In this document: positions 15,947 to 20,519 of the stretch, in pieces
Numbering within the stretch: position 1 is the stretch's first letter
Layout: each line of letters begins with the position of its first letter
Assembly (NCBI GenBank): GCA_900550415.1
Contig: URSO01000043.1
Span: forward strand, 1 to 20,519
Reading direction: 5' to 3'
DNA length: 20,519 bases
From: an uncultured Collinsella sp.
GTDB taxonomy: Bacteria; Actinomycetota; Coriobacteriia; Coriobacteriales; Coriobacteriaceae
Notes under the pieces: model-generated
Seen by the model: the letters and a program-made list of their open reading frames with translations, nothing else
Databases searched by the model: none
Told to the model about the DNA's origin: nothing
Translations under genes and position numbers: made by a program

Positions 15947-16345
15947 TTACCAGACGTAAGCGATGATCTCGCCGCCGACGTTGTGCTTGCGAGCATCGCG
16001 GTCGGTCATAACGCCATGGCTGGTGGAAATAATGGCGGTACCAAGGCCACCGCGGACGCGGGGCATGTCGGCAACGCCGGTGTACTTACGCAGGCCCGGC
16101 TTGGAAATGCGGCGGATGCCGTTGATGACCTTAGCCTTCTTGGGACCATACTTAAGCGTGATGTGCAGAGTCTTCTGGGGAACGGTGTCCTCGACATCGT
16201 AGCCCTCGATGTAGCCCTCCTCGTGCAGAACACGAGCGATCTCGACGAGCTTCTTGCTGCTCGGCATGGAGACCGTGGCCTTGTTCACAGAGTTAGCGTT
16301 ACGGATGCGCGTAAGCATATCTGCGATCGGGTCTGTAAGGTTCAT
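15947..16345 (-). CDS. rpsH: Ribosomal protein S8
   Basis: 132 residues; primary 16S rRNA binder and, in E. coli, the translational repressor of the spc operon. Recognised by DPIADMLTRIRNAN, MPSSKKLVEIARVLHEEGYI and the C-terminal GLGTAIISTSHGVMTDRDARKHNVGGEIIAYVW. The ATG follows GGAGAATCT. The 119-base gap upstream, after rpsN, contains a hairpin, and another lies in the rplE leader; either could be a site for S8 feedback. Confidence 0.97.
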   Translation of the reverse strand: MNLTDPIADMLTRIRNANSVNKATVSMPSSKKLVEIARVLHEEGYIEGYDVEDTVPQKTLHITLKYGPKKAKVINGIRRISKPGLRKYTGVADMPRVRGGLGTAIISTSHGVMTDRDARKHNVGGEIIAYVW

Positions 16346-16386
16346 ACAGATTCTCCTTCGTTCTTGATGAACACGTGCTCTTGGTT

Positions 16387-16409
16387 CTTCGCCGCCCTTA
16401 ACGGCAAAG
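16387..16409 (-). promoter_or_regulatory. Hairpin in the rpsN-rpsH gap
   Basis: On the minus strand CTTTGCCG pairs with CGGCGAAG (one G-U pair) around a seven-base loop. It lies about 40 bases before the rpsH start and has no T-run. An additional CTGGTA/TACCAG stem spans the rpsN stop. A feedback site for S8 is possible but unproven. Confidence 0.4.
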
Positions 16410-16464
16410 CCTTTTTAGCGCGTTTTCCCTGTTCCAAACTGATGCTTGAAACGCTGGTAGTGAC

Positions 16465-16650
16465 TTACCAGCTGGCCTTCTTAACGCCGGGAAGCTCGCC
16501 CTTGAGTGCAAGCTCGCGGAAGCAGACACGGCACAGGCCGAACTTGCGGTACACAGAGTGCGGACGGCCGCAGCGCTGGCAGCGCGTGTACTCACGAGTA
16601 GAGAACTTCTGCTTGCGATTGCACTTGACGATCATCGATGTCTTAGCCAC
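16465..16650 (-). CDS. rpsN: Ribosomal protein S14, zinc-binding short form (GTG start)
   Basis: 61 residues, the size of the zinc-containing S14 class. The zinc ligands are C24, C27, C40 and C43 in RCQRCGRPHSVYRKFGLCRVCF; the protein ends GELPGVKKASW. The start is GTG with AGGAGG 6-7 bases upstream. It is separated from rplE by 80 bases containing a very stable hairpin. Confidence 0.97.
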   Translation of the reverse strand: MAKTSMIVKCNRKQKFSTREYTRCQRCGRPHSVYRKFGLCRVCFRELALKGELPGVKKASW

Positions 16651-16685
16651 TTATATCCTCCTCACATAGAGTATTGTTCGCCCCC

Positions 16686-16715
16686 AAGCGCCGCCCCCTT
16701 GTGGGAACGGCGCTT
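16686..16715 (-). other. Very stable hairpin in the rplE-rpsN gap
   Basis: On the minus strand AAGCGCCGTTCCC pairs with GGGGGCGGCGCTT (13 pairs, two of them G-U) around an ACAA loop. There is no T-run after it, so it is more likely a processing, stability or attenuation element than a terminator. Confidence 0.6.
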
Positions 16716-16730
16716 ATAGGGCAGGTGAAC

Positions 16731-17288
16731 CTATTTCTTGAACGGGAAACCGAAGGCGTCCAGAAGGGCCTTGGCCTCCTCATCGGTGTTGGCGGTGGTC
16801 ACGAAAGTGATGTCCATACCACGCTGGTGATCGACGGAGTCGAAGTCAATCTCGGGGAAGATGAGCTGCTCGGTGACGCCCATGGAGAAGTTACCACGGC
16901 CGTCGAAGCTCTTGGCGGAGATGCCGCGGAAGTCGCGGATACGGGGGATCGCGACGGAGGTCAGACGATCGAAGAACTCCCACATACGGTCGCCACGCAG
17001 GGTAACCTTGCAGCCGATCGGCATACCAGCGCGCAGGCGGAAGGTAGCGATGGACTTGCGGGCACGGGTGATCATCGGCTGCTGGCCGGTGATGGCGCGC
17101 AGGTCGCGCACGGCACCGTCGATGGCCTTGGAATCGGTAGCGGCCTCGCCGACACCCATGTTCACAACGATCTTCTCAAACTTGGGGATCATCATGACGT
17201 TCTCGTACTGGAACTTGTCCTGAAGCTGCTGCTTGACCTCGTTGTTGTACTTGGTCTTCAGACGCGGCACATACTTCTCTTCTGCCAT
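16731..17288 (-). CDS. rplE: Ribosomal protein L5
   Basis: 185 residues; binds 5S rRNA and forms the bridge to S13 and P-site tRNA. Recognised by KYNNEVKQQLQDKF, IPKFEKIVVNMGVGEA, ITRARKSIATFRLRAGMPIGCKVTLRG and DFRGISAKSFDGRGNFSMGV. AAGGAG lies 7 bases before the ATG. It is the first gene of the ribosomal block here: rplX, normally just upstream, is missing, and a promoter-like sequence lies 139 bases before the start codon. Confidence 0.97.
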   Translation of the reverse strand: MAEEKYVPRLKTKYNNEVKQQLQDKFQYENVMMIPKFEKIVVNMGVGEAATDSKAIDGAVRDLRAITGQQPMITRARKSIATFRLRAGMPIGCKVTLRGDRMWEFFDRLTSVAIPRIRDFRGISAKSFDGRGNFSMGVTEQLIFPEIDFDSVDHQRGMDITFVTTANTDEEAKALLDAFGFPFKK

Positions 17289-17313
17289 TGTTCACTCCTT
17301 CTTGGGGTTTTAA

Positions 17314-17348
17314 GCACGGGGCGTGGCCACGATGGGTTGTCCTCGTGC
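17314..17348 (-). promoter_or_regulatory. Leader hairpin just upstream of rplE
   Basis: On the minus strand GCACGAGG pairs with CCCCGTGC (one A-C mismatch) around a 19-base loop that contains the palindrome GTGGCCAC. The stem ends about 13 bases before the rplE Shine-Dalgarno sequence. In E. coli, S8 represses the spc operon by binding near the start of rplE; this position is comparable, but I cannot confirm an S8-type core. Confidence 0.4.
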
Positions 17349-17426
17349 CTCCTGGCTGCATCCGCGCCGCTCATGGCATTTACGCGGTTTGGACTCGACG
17401 CAGCAGGAGCCGACAAAACAATCGGT

Positions 17427-17455
17427 ACTATACGCGCATCGGGAGCGTATTTCCA
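17427..17455 (-). promoter_or_regulatory. Candidate promoter of the rplE-led operon
   Basis: On the minus strand TGGAAA, a 17-base spacer, then TATAGT: four and five matches to the consensus hexamers. It would give a leader of roughly 130 bases before rplE. It is the best promoter-like sequence in the spacer and fits a genuine transcription start at rplE. Confidence 0.5.
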
Positions 17456-17530
17456 GAAAAACCTCGTCTGCCTGCACAACTCCACAACTCCCCCGCACAA
17501 ATTGATCCCTAGGGCACGGAGGAAAACAGC

Positions 17531-17597
17531 AGTTGCGGTGAGATAGGGACTGTTTGATGGCTTAACTGGCTTAAACAGTCCGTATTTCACCGCAACT
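17531..17597. repeat. 67-bp inverted repeat after xdhC
   Basis: The outer arms AGTTGCGGTGA (17531-17541) and TCACCGCAACT (17587-17597) are perfect, as are the inner arms GGACTGTTT (17547-17555) and AAACAGTCC (17573-17581); five unpaired bases per side lie between. It starts 18 bases past the xdhC stop on the minus strand. A moderate GTTTTCC follows, so it may end xdhC transcription. The symmetrical form also suits a dispersed intergenic repeat. Confidence 0.65.
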
Positions 17598-17615
17598 TAT
17601 TTGGTGGGGATGCGA

Positions 17616-18659
17616 TTAGCGTTTGCGGGGGACGAGTTTGGTGCGGCGCAGGTGGATCATCTCGGCGGCGATGGAGATGGCAATCTCCTCGGGATCCTCG
17701 GCCTCGATGGCAACGCCGATCGGCAGGTGCAGCTCGTCAATCTGGTCCTGCGTAAAGCCCTCCTGCTCCAGGCGGGCGCGCACAAAGGCCGTCTTGCGGC
17801 GCGAGCCCAGGCAGCCCAGGTAGGCGGGCTTGGCGCGCATGGCCTGGATTACCACGTCGATATCGGACTTGTGGCCTGCTGTGGCCACGACCACCAAGTC
17901 GCGCGGACCGATGGGGCACAGCTCGCTCAGGTTCTTGTAATCGACCAGGCGACGATCGTAGACACCGGGCACCCATTCGGGCGTCAGCGTGCCGGGGCGG
18001 TCATCGCACGCCACAACGGCAAAGCCCGCCGCCGTGAGTACGCGCGCCGTCGCGGCGCCCACGTGTCCACAGCCAAAGATGTAGGTCAGGCCCTCGGGGC
18101 AGAGCGTCTCGATGTGCGCCGGGGGAATCTCGGAGGCGGCGTTGGTGTAGGTGACCTTACTCCCCTCCTCCACCAGCGAAAGCTCGGGGCAGCCGGCAAT
18201 GGTATGGCGCGATGCCCCGCCATGGTACTCGGCCACATCGCCCTCGAGCGCGCTCGCGATAAACGGTTCAAAGTCGATGACGAAGTCGCCGATGCGTCGA
18301 TACGCCAAGACGTCGGCAATCGACTGGAACAACGGCGCCTGCGATACATCCAGGTGCAGATAGCACAGGCAGATGGCTCCGCCGCAGATCATGCCGGTAT
18401 CGGAGTTCTCGCCGCCCATGGTGTAGCGGACCAGACGCGATTGCCCTGCGGCCAGCAGCTCGCGCGCCTCGTTCAGCGCAAAGAGCTCAATCTTGCCGCC
18501 GCCGATGGTACCCGCTTGGCTGCCATCGGCAAAGACGGCCATCCAGGCGCCCACGCCGCGCGGCGATGACCCTGCCGTGCCGGCAACTACCACCAGCTCG
18601 CACGTCTTACCAGCCTTCAGAGCGCCAAGCGCAGCATTCACCACATCGAGCTTTTCCAT
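17616..18659 (-). CDS. xdhC: XdhC/CoxI family molybdenum hydroxylase maturation protein
   Basis: 347 residues. XdhC proteins bind molybdenum cofactor, protect it and help add the terminal sulfur before insertion into xanthine-dehydrogenase-type enzymes. The N-terminal XdhC/CoxI domain has GTAGSSPRGVGAWMAV (27-42), GTIGGGKIE (50-58) and TGMICGG (88-94). The C-terminal Rossmann domain begins YIFGCGHVG with G196, G198 and G201, and contains CLGSRRKTAFV and HLPIGVAIEAEDPEEIAISIAAEM. AGGAAA precedes the ATG. It lies 9 bases after yqeB on the same strand, so the two are co-transcribed. With yqeB and yqeC it points to a selenium-dependent hydroxylase; the enzyme itself is not in the window. Confidence 0.9.
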   Translation of the reverse strand: MEKLDVVNAALGALKAGKTCELVVVAGTAGSSPRGVGAWMAVFADGSQAGTIGGGKIELFALNEARELLAAGQSRLVRYTMGGENSDTGMICGGAICLCYLHLDVSQAPLFQSIADVLAYRRIGDFVIDFEPFIASALEGDVAEYHGGASRHTIAGCPELSLVEEGSKVTYTNAASEIPPAHIETLCPEGLTYIFGCGHVGAATARVLTAAGFAVVACDDRPGTLTPEWVPGVYDRRLVDYKNLSELCPIGPRDLVVVATAGHKSDIDVVIQAMRAKPAYLGCLGSRRKTAFVRARLEQEGFTQDQIDELHLPIGVAIEAEDPEEIAISIAAEMIHLRRTKLVPRKR

Positions 18660-18668
18660 TGCAATTTC

Positions 18669-19463
18669 CTATCCCTGGAATACACCGGTGAGCATGGCGA
18701 GCGCCTCGAGCACGCCGCCACCGACCGACGTCGCCTTGTCCGAAATATAGTTGATATAGCTGGCATCGCCGCGCGGGTCGACGTCGGCACATTTAAAGCC
18801 TTCGGTCACTTGAACGCCGTCGGCCAAAAGGCCGCGCAAGCAGCCGCCAATCTGCGTGACCATGGGAGTATCACCCGCATACCCGATCACGTCGCCGGCA
18901 CTCACGATGTCGCCGATGGTGCGGTCGGACCTAAACACGCCGGCGGCGGGGCTGTGGATAACGCGCTCCTTGCCATAGCCGGCGATAATGCCCGGCACGC
19001 CCGTATTGGGCTGAGGCGACCCCTGGGTGATGACGCGGCCGAGGAAATGACCGCGCATGGTCTCGACCACGGCGTCGCAATCGACCGGCGCGGTAAAGCC
19101 CGGCCCCACGGCGATGACGACAGGCGCCATATCGCGCGTGGTGCCCAAGTTGCGCTTGGCCAGTATCGCGTCGACCACGGCAGCGGGTTTCAGTTCGTCG
19201 AGCATCTTGGCCTGGGGGTCCACCACAACGGCGACGTCTCCGGCCTCGGTAATTGCAAGCGCCTCTGCCGGCGTCTGCGCCAAGCGAGCGCGAATGCCCT
19301 CGACCTGGACCTCGCCCAGGCGAATGGCCTCGCAAAAACTGATTGTGCGGCGGATGCACGTGGGAACCGCGATATCGGCCATAACGACCGACACGCCAGC
19401 GCGTACCAAACGGGCGGCGACGCCCGTGGCGATATCGCCGGCGCCGCGAACATAAACGAGCAT
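18669..19463 (-). CDS. yqeB: YqeB/EF2563-type protein of selenium-dependent molybdenum hydroxylase systems
   Basis: 264 residues. The N-terminus MLVYVRGAGDIATGVAARLVRAG is a Rossmann-type nucleotide-binding start shared by the EF2563 family. Further marks are ITQGSPQPNTGVPG, a lipoyl/biotinyl-like stretch (VIHSPAAGVFRSDRTIGDIVSAGDVIGY) and CADVDPRGD near the C-terminus. The family is found with xdhC, yqeC and selenium-handling genes; its biochemical role is not established. GGGAGGTG lies about 9 bases before the ATG. It is divergent from yqeC, with 102 bases between. Confidence 0.85.
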   Translation of the reverse strand: MLVYVRGAGDIATGVAARLVRAGVSVVMADIAVPTCIRRTISFCEAIRLGEVQVEGIRARLAQTPAEALAITEAGDVAVVVDPQAKMLDELKPAAVVDAILAKRNLGTTRDMAPVVIAVGPGFTAPVDCDAVVETMRGHFLGRVITQGSPQPNTGVPGIIAGYGKERVIHSPAAGVFRSDRTIGDIVSAGDVIGYAGDTPMVTQIGGCLRGLLADGVQVTEGFKCADVDPRGDASYINYISDKATSVGGGVLEALAMLTGVFQG

Positions 19464-19565
19464 TCCCGGGGCACCTCCCTGTGCTACGGTTTGAGCAGAG
19501 CAAAAGCGGTTCGACCGCTACTCTGATGATTATTTATTATCACAGTATTATACGGCGGTGAACAG
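19464..19565. promoter_or_regulatory. Divergent yqeB/yqeC promoter region with dyad
   Basis: The AT-rich stretch 19526-19552 contains TATTAT (19546-19551) as a possible -10 for yqeC, and AT-rich counterparts on the other strand for yqeB; -35 matches are poor. A perfect dyad AGCGGT-TCG-ACCGCT lies at 19505-19519 and could be an operator shared by both genes. Confidence 0.4.
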
Positions 19566-19919
19566 ATGGAAACGGTTAGCGGCAATCTTGCCTCGGCGCT
19601 CAGGATCGAGCCGGGCATTACCGCGATTATCGGCAGCGGCGGCAAGTCGACCTTGCTAAAGACGCTCGGCCTTGAGCTCATGCGCGCTGGCGGCCGCGTA
19701 CTCCTCTGCACCACCACGCATATGTTTCCCATCGCCGGCGTGCCATGGGACGGGTCGAGCCGTCGCCTGGACGCCGCGCCTTGGAAGCCGGGCGCCTTAC
19801 ACACCCCAGGCTGCACCTGCGAGGCCTGCGCGGGCCTTGCGCGCGGAAGCATCTGCCAGGCAGGCGTCTTGGACCCGGAGACAGGCAAGCTCTCCGCCCC
19901 CGCCGAGCCGCTCGGCGCG
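19566..19919 (+). CDS. yqeC: YqeC-type accessory protein, N-terminal part only (broken)
   Basis: About 118 residues that fit YqeC. A P-loop-like IIGSGGKSTLL at 21-31 is followed by GGRVLLCTTTHMFP (42-55), the hallmark TTTH segment of the family, and ICQAGVLDPETGKLS (97-110). The family normally continues to over 200 residues with an EADGS-type motif; none of that is present. From about residue 119 the frame enters sequence of a different family without a stop. GGCGGTG precedes the ATG. The family is linked to selenium-dependent molybdenum hydroxylases. The truncation is most likely an assembly join. The exact breakpoint is uncertain by about 15 bases. Confidence 0.75.
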
Positions 19920-20402
19920 CCGGAGGAGCTGCGCACCACCGAGGAACTGTATCTGGCGGCGACCCATCTCGAACAGTACCGCCATGCCACCCGCGACCCG
20001 GCCGACTATTACCGGGAAGGGCTGCGCCGCGACCCCACCGACCTGCGGCTGAACGACGGCTACGGGCTGCTGCTCTTCCGCCAGGGACAGATCCGGCAGA
20101 GCATCGCCTGTTTTGAAAAGGCCGTTCAGAAACAGACCTGGAAGAACCCCAACCCCTACCAGGGCGCGTGCTTTTTCCATCTGGGGCTGGCGCTGGAGGC
20201 GGACGGCCAGCACCGCAAAGCCTACGACGCCTTCTACAAATCCACCTGGAGCGCCGAGACCCAGAGTGCCGGGTTCTACTGGCTGGCCTGTCTGGAAGCG
20301 CGGCGCGGCAATTTGGAGCAGGCGCTGGAGTTTGTCGGGCTGTCGCTGGTCCGCAACTGGCACAACATGAACGGCCGCTGCCTGAAAGCCGCGCTGCTTG
20401 TC
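19920..20402 (+). CDS. DUF5107-type tetratricopeptide protein, internal fragment (foreign join)
   Basis: In frame with yqeC but unrelated to it. It begins EELRTTEELYLAATHLEQYRHAT and contains DPADYYREGLRRDPTDLRLNDGYG, KQTWKNPNPYQG and SLVRNWHNMNGRCLKAALL, a pattern I recognise from the TPR region of large DUF5107 proteins that occur with carbohydrate-use genes in gut Firmicutes. It comprises helical TPR-like repeats of about 34 residues. Both the N-terminal beta-sandwich part and the C-terminus are missing. Codon use (many CTG, AAA, CGG) differs from the Collinsella-like genes. It is probably from another organism, joined during assembly. Confidence 0.7.
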
Positions 20403-20519
20403 TTCAAAGCGCTCTTTGGCGGTGATAATCAGGATCGGCATCGTAAATCCACTCGTCCGCAGGTGATCAATCAGTTCATATCCGTCCATTCCGGGCATCA
20501 TAATATCCGAAATAATGAG
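20385..20519 (-). CDS. Response regulator receiver domain, fragment (foreign join)
   Basis: Forty-five residues, cut at the window edge and at the join. They read LIISDIMMPGMDGYELIDHL and PILIITAKERFEDKQRGF. The Asp in SDIMMPG is the phosphoacceptor and ITAK is the switch Thr region, so the piece spans strands 3-4 of a receiver domain. GC is visibly lower than in the rest of the window. It runs antisense to the TPR fragment and shares 15-16 bases with it at the join. Confidence 0.75.

Larger units (their letters stand above)
17289..17615. other. 327-bp spacer between xdhC and rplE, no gene seen
   Basis: No frame here resembles a protein family, and no trace of rplX (L24) is visible. Open frames across it lack recognisable starts. 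It holds the candidate rplE promoter, a leader hairpin and a 67-bp inverted repeat, listed separately. Confidence 0.6.

Noticed and set aside
15356..16669. 437-codon plus-strand frame opposite rplF, rpsH and rpsN
   Set aside because: Shadow frame across three ribosomal protein genes, no family resemblance.
17258..17590. Minus-strand 110-codon frame in the xdhC-rplE spacer, considered as a remnant of rplX
   Set aside because: It overlaps the start of rplE out of frame, has no L24 features and no ribosome binding site.
19797..20501. 234-codon minus-strand frame starting MMPGMDGYEL as a full response regulator
   Set aside because: Only its first 40 or so residues fit a receiver domain; the rest is antisense of the TPR fragment and yqeC after the join.

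Overview
The window looks like a stretch of a Coriobacteriia chromosome (Actinomycetota; most like Collinsella or a close relative). This is inferred from the high GC, the gene content and the protein sequences; no database search was possible. Almost all of it is core housekeeping sequence. I found no new defence, mobile or biosynthetic system. The least ordinary parts are several structured intergenic sequences, an interrupted ribosomal operon, and a right end that appears to be an artificial join of three unrelated DNAs.

Left part (1-7327). The minus strand carries the 5' end of tyrS, preceded by a U32-family peptidase/hydroxylase-type gene. On the plus strand is a class A penicillin-binding protein with a Thr/Gly/Pro-rich tail, ending in a strong terminator. 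Convergent to it is argR with its own terminator. Upstream of argR on the minus strand are a family 2 glycosyltransferase with a TTG start and truA.

Centre (7363-17455). One long minus-strand block holds the second half of the ribosomal superoperon. In transcription order it reads rplE, rpsN, rpsH, rplF, rplR, rpsE, rpmD, rplO, secY, adk, map, then a 129-bp inverted repeat and a likely new promoter, then infA, rpmJ, rpsM, rpsK, rpsD, rpoA, rplQ and a UUCG-type terminator. Several cistrons start with GTG or TTG. Strong hairpins lie in some of the inter-cistron gaps. The genes normally found before rplE (rplX, rplN, rpsQ and the S10 operon) are absent: a 327-bp spacer with a plausible promoter and two hairpins separates rplE from unrelated genes.

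Right part (17616-19920). xdhC and yqeB lie on the minus strand, and the start of yqeC is divergent on the plus strand. These are accessory genes associated with selenium-dependent molybdenum hydroxylases. No hydroxylase structural gene is inside the window.

Right end (about 19915-20519). The yqeC reading frame passes without a stop into a DUF5107-type tetratricopeptide fragment. About 470 bases later the sequence changes to an antisense fragment of a response-regulator receiver domain. The second join sits on a 15-16-base identity shared by both sides. This is best read as contig-end chimerism, not as a real fusion protein.
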